64,000 nt of DNA, from NCBI GenBank assembly GCA_029582165.1, contig CM055881.1:30312094-30376093 (forward strand). The letters run 5' to 3'. The translations under genes were made by a program, and so were the position numbers. Source of the DNA: Portulaca oleracea. Lineage: Eukaryota; Streptophyta; Magnoliopsida; Caryophyllales; Portulacaceae. Each line of letters opens with the position of its first letter. Position 1 is the stretch's first letter. Positions 10,315 to 21,845 of the stretch are shown piece by piece. Under the pieces are notes generated by a model, which searched no databases, had not been told where the DNA came from, and saw nothing but the letters and a program-made list of their open reading frames with translations.

Positions 10315-11854
10315 CACCGCTTAGATGCTGATTCTGGGCTCAGGGAGCATGATGTACCCGACCCACATCTGCTTCTGCGGCCCATCAATCCTAGAACACA
10401 AATTCGCGGCCCAAGAAAAGGAAAGAAATGAAAGAAGCCCACATAACCCTAGAACACAAATTCGTGGCCCAAGAAAAGGAAAGAAATAAAACCTATAATG
10501 ACAATGCTCATTAGATAAACCCATAATGCTCATGAATCTAAACTACTATGCTCATAACCTAAAACGTACGGCAATGCTCATTATATAAAACCATAATGCT
10601 CATGAATTTAAAAACCTATGCTCATTACCTATAAAGACAATGCTCATTGCATAAAACGATAATGCTCATGAATCTAAAAACCTATGCTCATTACCTTTAA
10701 TGACAATGTTCATTGCATAAAACAATAATGCTCATGAATTTAAAAACCTATGCTCATACCCTAGAACGAAAATCCTCATTACATAACATGATAATGCTCA
10801 TGAATTTAATAATTATGCTCATTACCTATAATGACAATGCTCCTTGCATAAAACCTTAGCTCATGAATCTAAAAACCTATGCTCATTACCTAAAATGACA
10901 AAAACCTATGCTCATACCCTAGAACGACAATGCTCATTGCATAAAACCATATATAATGCTCATGAATCTAAAAACCTATGCTCATACCATAGAACGACAA
11001 TGCTCATTACATAAAACCATAATGTTCATGAATTTAAAAACATATGCTCATTACCTATAATGACAATGCTCATTATCTATAATGACAATGCTCATTGCAT
11101 AAAACCATAATGCTCATGAATCTAAAAACCTATGCTCATTACCCTAGAACGACAATGCTCATTACATAAAACCATAATGCTCTTGAATTTTTTTTTAAAA
11201 AAAAAAATATGCTCATTACATATAATGGCAATGCTCATTGCATAAAACCATAATGCTCATGAATTTAAAAACCTATGTTCATTACCTATAACGACAATGC
11301 TCATTAGATAAAACCATAATGCTCATGAATCTAAACTCCTTTGCTCATAACCTAGAACGACAATGCTCATTAAATAAAATCATAATGCTCATGAACATTC
11401 ATCTACTAGTTTATGAACATTCATATATCGATTTATGAGCATTAGTGTATATCTTTATGAATATACATATTAGAAATTATGGACGTCATTTATATTTTTT
11501 ATGAGTATTTTATAATGGTTAAATGATAAAAAAAAGTTTTTAAAAATTAGAATAGAAAAAAATTAAGAAAATTGAAAATAAAAAAATAAATTTATATATC
11601 TACTTAAAATGTAATTATTGATAGATACAAAAATATTAGTAGTAGCAGCCAATAGGGTGAGGAGAGAGTGAATAATCCAATATATTTACCATTTTGGCCA
11701 ATTACATATTTTCTCTCATTTATTGGACCATCTTTTCAACCCATTAATTGGAGCACCTCCTAATCTGCAGTGGGCCAGTTGGGTGTACAGATTGGGTGCG
11801 CAAAATGGGCCGGACGCACAAAGCACCTTGAGCCCGGGAGCAGGATCATTTTTT
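10315..11854. mobile_element. MULE-like non-autonomous element carrying a minisatellite
   Basis: The 1,540-bp segment is flanked by an 11-bp direct repeat, CAAGGAAGGAG (10304-10314 and 11855-11865), within the 9-11 bp target duplication range of Mutator-like elements. The ends are degenerate inverted repeats: left TGATTCTGGGCTCAGGGAGC, and right (reversed) TGATCCTGCTCCC then GGGCTCAAGGTGC. Just inside the left end a ~40-bp block (CCTAGAACACAAATTCG..GGCCCAAG) occurs twice (~10389 and ~10449). The middle is the 66-bp tandem array. No transposase frame is present. Superfamily is inferred from duplication length. Confidence 0.65.
10490..11400 (+). repeat. Minisatellite: 66-bp units made of three 22-bp subunits
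   Basis: About 13 units. The landmark ATAATGCTCATGAA recurs at 10523, 10593, 10659, 10725 and 10791, a 66-bp period (70 once). Each unit holds ATGCTCAT three times at 22-bp spacing, followed by GAATCTAAAAACCT, TACCTATAATGACA and TGCATAAAACCA respectively. This makes a higher-order repeat from a 22-bp ancestor. Some units are shortened (near 10855-10910) or carry an extra 22-bp subunit (near 11075). Confidence 0.92.
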
Positions 11855-11865
11855 CAAGGAAGGAG

Positions 11866-12520
11866 GGTTGGCAATAAGGTTGTTTCTTAGGTGCTTACCA
11901 TCACCATTAAATTGTCGAAAAAAATTAGAAAAACACTCCTTTTATTATACTTTTTGAGTTAAGTTTTTTTTTCCTTTTAAGCAAAAGAGTCAAGGCTTTT
12001 ATAAATTGTGAATTAAAGGTTTGATTTTTCACTTTAGGGTAGGGTTAGTATAAAGAAATTCGGACCATAAAGTTTTTGAAGAAACTATGAAATTCTTATT
12101 TGCGAATGTCCATCTATGGATCTAGTATAAATCATCATTAGATAAGTTATGCTAGAGCTCATGTATAAGCTTATTAGTCATTTTTTGATGAGTTGTACCG
12201 GGCCTTATCTATAGATAGATTGTACCGTTGTCATGTTACCTCGTCTTAGATAATCTTATACCATTTTACAATGAAAAACTTAATGGTATCCTTAGTAATT
12301 TTATAATTCTAACCCCTTTATACTAGAATCTTCAAGTCAAAAACCTTGTCCATTTCATTTCATCACGCTTACACATGTAAAGTTTTCCCATCTACTTTGA
12401 TCAAAAGAGGATTTAGTGCTTACATGAACCATTGTTTTGACCTTAGAATTTTAATGTAAAAAAATTTAGGCCATAAAATTTTATAAGATATATAAGATTC
12501 TCAATTATATTTATATATGT
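11866..12520. other. Intergenic DNA 3' of the BBE-like gene
   Basis: No gene seen. Two weakly similar stretches (12051-12125 and 12459-12530) share CCATAAARTTTT and GATTCTYA-like blocks, perhaps an old repeat pair. Confidence 0.35.
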
Positions 12521-12525
12521 GGATA

Positions 12526-12527
<2 letters not shown>

Positions 12528-12574
<47 letters not shown>

Positions 12575-12576
12575 AT
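12528..12576 (+). repeat. (AT)n microsatellite
   Basis: About 24 AT units with one TT interruption, roughly 300 bp downstream of the BBE-like stop codon. Confidence 0.95.
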
Positions 12577-12872
12577 CATAATTATAGATTCTATCTATGA
12601 ATATAAATATAATTAAAAATCCTCGAATTTATCCTAAAACCTCATGATCTAAACCTTTTCATGGTAAAATTCCAAAGCCGAAAGTCCTATAAACAATATT
12701 GTTGATGTACTGACGGGAAAAAAAAAAGTTATATGAACCACGTCAAAGGCACTAAAAAGCCAATCAAATGTGAGAACAAATCCTTTCTGATTTCATACAC
12801 GATTCAACTCTAGAGAAAATTACAAATACACCAATAGCACCGAGGCTGAAATGCATTAGTGGGGGGCCATTT

Positions 12873-14468
12873 TCAGAGCTCATCATGAATGTGTACATGA
12901 GATGGAGGGATACCCTGTCTATGATTAAACACATTATGTGGGTCAATCTTAGTTTTGGCCTTCACCAATCTCTCATAGTTACCTAAAAAGTACTTCTCCC
13001 CCCAAGCCCTTGCCCGATCCACCACATCTCCATTCATATCATTGTTCCCAAAATCCATTGTCCCAAGGTCGAGATCAACATAGTTAACATAAGCAGCTCT
13101 GGGATTAGATGACACAAAAGGCGTCATGTAATCGTAAAGCCTTCTAATCCGTCTCAAACATCGATCTCCCTCCTTGTCTTCCCCCCAAAATGCCGCATAC
13201 AAGATGTTGTACAAGTTGCCCTTTCGATGTGGGAAAGGGATGGAGTCACTCACGATGCGATCCATGACTCCCCCGTATGGGTCTAAGATCACAAGCCCCT
13301 TGGGCTCCAATGCCACCATTTCGAGTGCACCTTCCAAGGCTTCTACTGACATGGGTGCTCTCACGTAGTCGGATTTCACCTTTGTGTATGACTTTCCAGC
13401 CCAGTACCTAGCCTTCAAATCGTCGACCGTGCTCCCCTTTGGGAGGCCTGAAAAATATAGGGTTGATTCAATCCAACTCATTTCGAGGTACTCTTGTTCG
13501 GAAATCTGGACCTCCGGAAAATACTTGTTGAGTATCGAAATTGCCTCCGTTTTTGAGCCTAGATAAAGCCCATAGAATGTGACTATTGCTTGTTGGGTTG
13601 GGGTGGCGGAGAGATAAGCAGAGAGATGAAACCCATCATCCAAATTTGGGCCAACGAATTGCCATTTATGAACAAGTTGTGCCAGTTGATGAATTGAGCC
13701 CTGTTTTGATACCTGGAAGCAAGTGACCCTTGAGGGGACATGAACCAACTTAACCTTCCAAGCATAGACAACCCCCCAAGTACCCCCACCGCCCCCTCGC
13801 ACGGCCCAAAACACGTCCTCGTCCAACTCAGCCCGGCCCAACTCCCGGCCCAAAGCATCAACCAACAGAACATCCACCAAATTATCAGCTGAAAGGCCGT
13901 ACTTGCGGCCCATAAGGCCAATCCCACCGCCACCGAAGTGTCCCCCAACACCGACCGTGGGGCCCACTCCGGCAGGAAACCCATGGGAGCTGCTGTGCTC
14001 CGCAATCGCATGATATAACTCCCCGAGAGTGGCCCCACCTTCGACCCATGCAGTTTCGGATCCGAGATCCACCGTGACCCGGTTCAGATTCATCATGTCG
14101 ACAATTACATAGTTGTTCCTACATCCACGTGGCATAGAGGACAGCCCCTCATAGCTGTGGCCGCCCCCTCGGATAACGATATCCAAGGAGGATCCTCTGG
14201 AGCAGGCCACAGCGTGAATCAGCTGCTCCTTCGTCTCCGGCAAGATCAGAGCCGTCGGTTTGGGAATTGTAGGTTCTGATGCTTGGAGGCTCTGGAGAGA
14301 GAACCTGAGGAGATGAGCATATTGAGATGTGTTTTGGAGAGTGAAGTTGGTCACTTTGTGAAGAATCAGGCAGTCGGAGATGGGAAGAGAGAGGGTGGGA
14401 TCGAAAAACAAGATGATGAGGATGAGGATTTCATGAACAAATGAAGGATTTTTGATGGATTTCGCCAT
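12873..14468 (-). CDS. Berberine bridge enzyme-like FAD-linked oxidase, 531 aa
   Basis: Intronless frame of full family length. Residues 1-28 form a signal peptide, implying secretion to wall or vacuole. The FAD-binding (FAD_binding_4) domain spans ~75-245 and a BBE C-terminal motif lies at ~460-520 (YVNYVDLDLG). His104 in IRGGGHSYEGLS is the usual covalent FAD attachment residue. The second attachment residue, normally Cys in GVCPTVGVGGHF, is Gly169 here (GVGPTVGVGGHF), so FAD should be linked once at most. Two further changes affect the usual catalytic surroundings: the K-I-Q common after HRxGNLY reads N421-I-L423, and the Arg in YxNYRD is Val464. Family knowledge: BBE-like enzymes oxidise alkaloids, monolignols, mono- or oligosaccharides and other alcohols, reducing O2. 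The substrate cannot be read from the sequence. The altered residues suggest a divergent activity or lost oxidase function, although the frame is intact. Confidence 0.93.
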   Translation of the reverse strand: MAKSIKNPSFVHEILILIILFFDPTLSLPISDCLILHKVTNFTLQNTSQYAHLLRFSLQSLQASEPTIPKPTALILPETKEQLIHAVACSRGSSLDIVIRGGGHSYEGLSSMPRGCRNNYVIVDMMNLNRVTVDLGSETAWVEGGATLGELYHAIAEHSSSHGFPAGVGPTVGVGGHFGGGGIGLMGRKYGLSADNLVDVLLVDALGRELGRAELDEDVFWAVRGGGGGTWGVVYAWKVKLVHVPSRVTCFQVSKQGSIHQLAQLVHKWQFVGPNLDDGFHLSAYLSATPTQQAIVTFYGLYLGSKTEAISILNKYFPEVQISEQEYLEMSWIESTLYFSGLPKGSTVDDLKARYWAGKSYTKVKSDYVRAPMSVEALEGALEMVALEPKGLVILDPYGGVMDRIVSDSIPFPHRKGNLYNILYAAFWGEDKEGDRCLRRIRRLYDYMTPFVSSNPRAAYVNYVDLDLGTMDFGNNDMNGDVVDRARAWGEKYFLGNYERLVKAKTKIDPHNVFNHRQGIPPSHVHIHDEL

Positions 14469-15229
14469 GGCTGATTCGGGAGTGAGAGGGTAGATAAAAT
14501 TGATTGGGCTGCTTTATGCTGAGCAAAAGAAAATATAAATAAGGTACATATTACCGATCCTATTATTTGGGCAATTAAAAAAAAGAAATATTTAGGCCCT
14601 ATATTTTTGTTAGGTTATTTATATATTTGGATGAATAAATTATGATAAGTTATGATAAATTAGGATAAATTATAATATTTTTTTAATGAATTGTATTTTT
14701 AGGGTAAATGTTTTTTTAAGAATTATATTAAATTTGAATAGATTTGGATAAATTCCAATAAATTGACAGAATTATATCAAATCTAAATAAAGAACAAGGC
14801 CTTAGTAAAATTGTGTTGGGCCTACAATATTTTCTTTTTCTTTATGCAGATTCTATGACATTTATTTAACATATTTTTGTTTAATGTATTTCGTGTGCTG
14901 CTTTACACCAATCACACTGATCTTTCCATGATGTTGGTATGCAAAACAAGATTCATGCAATACCAGTATACAGAGACTAAACCTACTAAAGTTAACCGAT
15001 CCATAGTCCAATTAAAAAATCTTAAATGTAAAATTTTAAAAAAGAAAATAAATGCGATCATAATTTGATTATGCAAGACCTTGGGCAATGGGCATATTAT
15101 GGCAAGGGCAGACAGGTTGAAGGAAATGTTTGAGGGATGTATGCGATTTTATTGGATATAGGTTGCACATAAAATTCAGTAAATGTGAGAATGTTGGTTG
15201 AGTACTTTTAAAAAATCTACTAAAAAGTA

Positions 15230-15416
15230 TAATATTATAATTTTTTATAAAATTTTTATATTAGAAATTATTGATTAAAGATTGGCACTGAAAACCGTAA
15301 ACGATAGATAAAAAAGAACAGATGGAGTATTATGTAAGGAATAATCAATCAAAGAGTGAAATATTGGAAACTGTGAAAATCAAAATTATGACAATTAATA
15401 TGGAACGGAGGAAGTA
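15230..15416 (-). mobile_element. Stowaway-like MITE fragment
   Basis: The right end (ATTAATATGGAACGGAGGAA, then GTA) is the inverted form of the TACTCCCnCCGTTCCATATT terminus seen in complete copies at 48184 and 63598. The interior shares ATCAATCAAAGAGT-like sequence with them. The left terminus is degenerate, and another eroded end (GATGGAGTATT) lies near 15325. Confidence 0.5.
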
Positions 15417-17129
15417 TTTATATATGTTTGTATTGATAGAATATTTTAGAATAATTTCATATTATAGAACATTCTAGAACATTTATTTATGTAGAGTTTT
15501 CTTGGAATACTCCTATATTGTACATTCATGTATACTATATTTATTCGTGTAGAATATTTTAGAATAATTTTAAAGACAATTTATACAAAGAAAATAATAA
15601 AATAATGATAGTACAATTGTACTTTTATAATTAATTTCTAGTTATTATTTGAATTGATACTTGTAAAATTACTTCAAAAAAGAAATTGTATATAAATATT
15701 AAAAAAATCTACGTGCATTGCATGAGATATATAATGCTAATGACTAATGAGTATGATCTTCCATTAAGTCACATTGGAAGTCGACAATCAAAACATATTC
15801 CACTCATCCACGAATAACAGTCTGGCTTTTCAAGGTACATCTTTGTTTAATAACTTTTCACGTAATATTTTATCAAAAAGATATGAGTTTATACTTTTCT
15901 AATAGTACTTTTCATTACGAATCTAGTAATATAAATTTTGTATCATCAATCCTTGTATACAATTATACAGTAACAAATTTACGGTCAAACATTTAACATG
16001 AATCCCGACACGAAAAATGGAAAAAAGAAAACTGGTTATGGTATTTTAGAAATGATAGTGTTAGCTTTCCATATATACATATACATATATATATATATGC
16101 CGTTTCATTAAGTTTTATCGCAAGGCAACCTAAGGGAACGTAAATGATTGAAGAGAAAAGGAGTAAGCTATTTGGAAGACGTGTCCAATAAATAAATGTG
16201 ATATTGCTATTTAATCATCACATTTCATGATTTTAGACAGATCCAGAAAGCTTTGTTGTCAATTTTTAAATTCCTCCCCAAATTCTATACTTGTGTGTAT
16301 TGCCATGGCCCATGGGCAGTGGACTGTAATGGTCCAAATTGTAAATGACCACGAAAGATGGCACATACTACAATTGAATGATTGAACTCAGGGATAGTCT
16401 GTCTATTGACAAATGGATCATAAAATATTTAGCAAAATTTTAAGATTTCAATTTTTGAAAAATAAAGGAATCTACAAATGTTGATATGGCAAAAAATAAA
16501 AGGTGTTTTTATTTATTTTACCCTTAAAATTAAAAAGCAATGGATGCATAATTTTTTAATTTTTGGACATCAAATGTTGGCCCATCCAAACCACATTGGC
16601 CCATTGCTTTCCATTTGGTTGGACCTCTACGATAACATACCTCTTTTAGGCCGTCATTGAGCTGAAACTTGCAAAACCCATATTGTCATATTTGGATCAC
16701 TATCTTTTTAATTGTAAATTTTAAGTTTAAAATAAATAAAAGACAAAAATAGATATATTTAATTTCACTAATATTTGAATGTACACGAGTGTCACCTTTG
16801 TATTTAAAATGATGAAGTAATCCTCTAATTCAATCGTTTATAATTTGAATGCACCAAAAAAGATATCAATTTTAGAAAGGACACATGATGTTGTAACTGT
16901 TTTTAAAGTTGCAATCTATAATATTCATGGCAGAGGAGCAATGAATAGATTTAAGAAGACTTGTAAAATTTGTTGGTAAGTAGAAGAAGGTAAATATTTC
17001 AAAGAGTTTCCAAAATTTACAAAAATTTACTGAAATGTACATGTTTACCGAGACATAACTTTTAGCATATTATCAATTTACCGAAGAGTTTCACATGTTG
17101 CACTTTGACAAATTACATGATATCGATTA

Positions 17130-17141
17130 TGTGTATGTGTA

Positions 17142-17200
<59 letters not shown>
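17130..17200 (+). repeat. Compound (GT)n/(AT)n microsatellite
   Basis: GTGTATGTGTATGTGTGT passes into about 22 AT units. Confidence 0.95.
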
Positions 17201-17204
<4 letters not shown>

Positions 17205-18592
17205 TTTGCTAAATGTCGCCCTGAGGGTGATGGTTAAGAGTTATTTATATCCAACAATATAAGGAATCTAATCTAACTAATTTATGTTTTTGATATAAAT
17301 TTATCCGGTATATATCGTTTAAAAATGCAATAATCATACGTAATATTATATGAACTTTTATGCATTTGCTCAAGTTTATACATAATTATAAAAATTAATA
17401 ATAATTGTACTTTTTTAAATACAATGATACAAAATATTAATACGGTAATTTTAAGAATACCAAAATGTTCCTAAATTGGACATAGATTATTTCACCTACT
17501 TTAACCTACACTCAAAGGTGTTAGAACCAAGATTTTAGTTAGGATCAATGGTGGTAGTTAGAATCGAAATTGTTGAATTGAATTGAGGATCGTATATTTT
17601 TATGGCAAATAGCTAAAAAAATCTATATTACCTAAATTTTAACAAATATTAACTAAAATTAAAGCAATGCATTTTAAATTATATGTTAGTGGACAACTTT
17701 AATACAAAATTTATATTTTTATGACAAAATTTTATAGCTAATGATATGTGCAAACATTATAATATTCACGTATGATCGTTGATCGAACCATAGAATCGTT
17801 GAATCGTATTGCGATTCTAGCGCATAATATTTAGAGTAAATCAAGATTGTTAGATTTTAACTACTTTAATATTTTAATAAAAGTTAGATCGATAAATGAT
17901 TTTTGGATTGTAAAATCATATGACTGGCTTGGATTGCGAATTTTAATAGTTATGTATGTACTTATCTGCACCAACCTGAACTAACATGCACCAACCTATA
18001 TCAATCTGCACAACCTACACCAATCTACAAACTACACTTTTCCAAATACTTTAATGAACAAGTCTTTAGCCGAGCTATAATTCTGTAATTCTATAATTGA
18101 GACAACTGATACTAATATTTATGATTATATTCAAGTATCCCAACATTGTCCTACACATAAAAATAAATATCCGAACATTTACCTATAATTCAATATATGT
18201 ATGTGAACCTTCAACATGCTTTCCTGAATTTCTTTTCCATTCTTTTATTGAAGAAAGAAATCCATCTTGATTCTTAACTTAAAAAAAAAAAACAAATCCC
18301 AATTATGAAATTCTCTCTTTTAGTAGAAGGATCCCAGAAATTAGTTACCTTTTATAGGACCTACACGAACATTGGCCTTATCCAAAAATCCATGCTACCA
18401 AATTTGTGTTATAGTAATTCACATAAAAATATATTTAAATTTTGAAACTACCAAATACTTCATGGAAAGCATTTTTAAATAATAATTTTCAATGAGAAAT
18501 TATAAATACTGGTCACGATAATCTCCTTCAACCTCCCAACTCAGCCTATACCGTGTAGCCCGCCACCCACGTCCAGTCTTCTTCTCTCTGTT

Positions 18593-18598
<6 letters not shown>

Positions 18599-18637
<39 letters not shown>
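18599..18637 (+). repeat. (CT)n microsatellite in a putative 5' leader
   Basis: About 19 CT units in the pyrimidine-rich leader upstream of the gene starting at 19107. CT/GA runs are common just after plant transcription starts. A GTAAGT donor at ~18652 and a strong acceptor (TCTGTTTTACAAG) near 19088 could remove most of the leader as a 5'-UTR intron. Confidence 0.9.
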
Positions 18638-18639
<2 letters not shown>

Positions 18640-19106
18640 GCAGTTAACAGAGTAAGTTAAAAAATTCTCACAATTTCTGTCGTAGCGAAGCCCTCGTATT
18701 CATGCCATAGAATTTGTCATCTTCATCACCAAATTCGTCGTCATCATCACCAACATCCCATCACAAGTTTTCAATTCTCCCTCGTGATATGCAGAAAACC
18801 CAGACAACCCAAATTCTCTCTCTCTCCTCTTTCTTTCTCTAAAGTTAGGTCAACCGAATTCCTCATTATTTTCTTCTTCCTTTAAATTCAACCTCTTATT
18901 ACCCGTTTTTAGTCGTGCCTTCACGACATCCTATTTCCCTCTTTTTTTTCTTTTACTTGGAAACCAAATTATTCAAAGTTTGTCTATTAGTTTTCTTTGA
19001 AATCCAGCCTCAGGTTCCCAGATAGAAATTTTGTTTCTTTGTTTGTTGTTGTTTTGGAGTGGTAGTATTCTCTTCTCTGTTTTACAAGGCGACCAGCCAG
19101 TGAAAG

Positions 19107-21845
19107 ATGGTGAGCAAAACTTTCTGGGTATCTACAAATTTGTTTCTTCTTTTGCTTGATTGGGGGTTTTAGTCTTCGAATTCATAGTATTGTTAATCCT
19201 TATATACTTCTAATAAAAAAGAACAGAAAACCGTAGCAACTGTTTCATTGGGTACTGTGCAATTATATGTTACTAGCATTAATGTTTAGCATCAGTTTAA
19301 TTTAGTAATCACGTTTATGTTGTTTTATGTTCTGGGTTTATTCAATATATTTTTGGTTGGTAGTATCAGGAAACAAGCGAAAAAAAGGGGTTGAAAGAGA
19401 TGAACAATCAGAAAATCACAGTTCCTGATCATGACCACATAAATGGGTTGCAGAACGAAGATGGTGGCAGTCAATCTGATACTTTCATAGTCGACTTGAA
19501 CAGCTTCACAAACGGCTTAGACAAAGACTCAATCACCAATGCTTCTTCCAACATGAATTCCAGAATTACAGTGAGTTTTCTTCCTTGATCTCCATCGATT
19601 TCTGTGCCATGCTAATGTCCCTGAAGGGACACCTGTTTCTGTTCACTGAACCCAATTTCAATTAAAATTTCCATCTTTACTTGATGGTTACCATGTTTGG
19701 TGCTGATTGTGTTGATCACTATGATATTATAAAGCGTGAGAGAGGTTAGAGATTATCTTTACCGCATGATGTGTACATTTCTCATTGGTCTATACAACGG
19801 CTGGGGAATACTTCTGTCATTGTCTCTGAAATTATTTGATTGTGGACCATTTTTTTTTTAATTTTCTTCCGGAAGTGGAAGAAAACGAGATTTGGGAATT
19901 CGCTTGTTCCTTCCTACCAAGGTTGCGGTTGGGGAAGTAGATAATATGTCACGTTTCTTGATTACTGAAAGGACTGTTATTGGTGATTTTTATTCCCTTA
20001 CGGATTATAATCGATCAAATTAGATTTCTTTCATGAATTGTCATCTACTTGTTTAATTGTGGAGTTGAGAAATTCCTTTCAAATGTATGCCCGAGAAAAA
20101 AAAATCTCTAAAATGTACGTAAATTACTGGATGTGTAATAATTGAAGTGTTTGAGCAAAAGAATGCTGGCTTTTGTGTGTTGCTGCTGGATGGACAGCAA
20201 TTGCCTCCTACTAATGTCATGCTTTGTGATTCTTTCTGGCTTTTCTTGCAAAAGTTGCAAAGAAGCTTTTCCAGGAAAGGATATCAGCGCGCTGCTGAGA
20301 GGAAGATTAATGACAGGGACTCCCTCGCTCCTTCCTCCTCGCCTAGAGGTATGTTCATGGTAGTTTTACCTTTTGAGATCAACAACACTGTTGGTTTGTT
20401 GACAAACAACTTCTGCATTGCCTAATTAGCATAACTTGTATTTCTGTAACCTATTCTCGACCTTCTGGTAATGGAGTATTTTGTACAAAAATTAATATAT
20501 AAAGGTCAACAAATGAAACAATCTGGATTTATGGGATTGCTCTATTGTACAGCCACCTTAGTTCATTCCACGTGTACCTTGAAAAGGACGTTCAATTGTC
20601 GTATTATGATCTGGATTATTGTTGATACAATCATGATGCTCAACTTCTTGACCATTATTGTTTGTTGTGGCATTCATTTTAAAATGATTTTAACATTATC
20701 AACTAATAATGGGCAATTAAACAATCAAAAGCAATCAAAGGATATGGTAGGATAATGCCTATCAAATTTCAATATCCCCCCCCCCCCCTGTTTTCATGTG
20801 TTGACCTTCCTTTTTCGTGTTCACGCATACATTCTCTACGATACACACCCTGCTTTGTGCCTGGTTGATTGACTTGCATTCTTGGTTAATCATATTAAAA
20901 CACAAATTGTATGTCTTGTTGAGGGTGTGGGGGCCCACGGTCCGCCAAATAGGCATGAAGATGAGTGCATCTAAGATATATGAGGGGAGCCGTTGCACCT
21001 CACAGTTGATGTGAAATCAAGAATCAATATTCAAATCATCTTTATGATATGAGTTAGTTTTTTTAGGGACTATAAATGCGCTTAATGGTAGTACCTTAAG
21101 ATAGCCTCCCTCTAGGACCACATTGATGGTAACATATGGTTGTGATGTCCATTAGTACCCCGTACATCATCCGAATAAGGTGAGAGGGCAGGCATTGAAT
21201 CCGTTTAACCAATTCCGTCTTCTCCTTCATGTTTCCTTTTAAGGTGGTGTTCATTGATTAGTTTGGTGGAAGTACAGAATATGAGTTATTGCATCTGATT
21301 TGTACACCACCAACTATATGCGCATATTGTCCTTTACTAGGGTCATATTGAATGTTTAAGATTCAAGGCTAACGTAAATTCTCTAAACATTTTGCACAAT
21401 TTCACTGAATTTGCAGCCACACAAGTAGTCAGCATGCCGGAAAAGTCACTCTTGTCCCCTACCCATGCAATGGGGTCCCAGGACATGACAAAAAGCAATC
21501 ATGTACAGCACCAGCAGCATCAGATAACCATCAAAACAGGTGGTGTTAGCAACATAGCAGCAGATGGAAGGTGGGGCAACAGATCCAGTTTCAAACGCTC
21601 CCCACCCTCCTGGTTTTTGGACCCCAAAAGAATCCTCCTTTTCTTTGCAACTCTGTAAATACTTTCAACCCTTGAACCACTATCTTTTTGTATTTTTTTT
21701 TTTGGTGGCGTGTTTTATAGTACTGATTAAAATTGGTGCATTTGGATGTGCTAACAGGTCCAGCGTGGGAACAATATTATTGATTTACTTCACACTATCC
21801 ATGAGGAACCCAGGCGAGAAAGATGAACTCTTAGATTGGCAGTAG
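19107..21845 (+). CDS. Uncharacterised plant protein with C-terminal membrane anchor, five exons, 207 aa
   Basis: Exons: 19107-19109, 19370-19570, 20255-20348, 21417-21654, 21758-21845. All introns are GT-AG and the phases agree (total 624 nt). The start ATG sits at the end of its exon (ATG|GTGAGC). A donor 18 bases later (TGG|GTATCT) would add six residues and also stays in frame, so the N-terminus is uncertain. Residues 1-68 are polar and acidic. Residues 69-99 hold a basic Ser/Arg motif (LQRSFSRKGYQRAAERK), a possible phosphorylation site. Residues 100-165 are Gln/His/Ser-rich. SWFLDPKRI leads into a hydrophobic helix (~171-192, ILLFFATLSSVGTILLIYFTL), then a short acidic tail to DWQ. One C-terminal helix suggests a tail-anchored or single-pass protein. 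The motif and helix look conserved among plant proteins, but I know no function. It converges on RP1. Confidence 0.8.

Larger units (their letters stand above)
14530..18540. other. 4-kb AT-rich intergenic DNA
   Basis: No gene recognised. Present are a Stowaway-like fragment (to 15416), a GATAAATT-rich stretch ending in AAAGAACAAGGCC near 14790 that resembles small hAT-like MITEs seen elsewhere here, a compound GT/AT microsatellite, and short AT-driven frames. Confidence 0.5.

Noticed and set aside
10490..11400. CRISPR-like array of regular repeats
   Set aside because: The units abut with no unique spacers and the repeat itself decomposes into 22-bp subunits. It is a eukaryotic minisatellite.
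13583..14038. 151-residue frame on the minus strand within the BBE gene
   Set aside because: Shifted-frame shadow of the BBE coding sequence, with no domain of its own.
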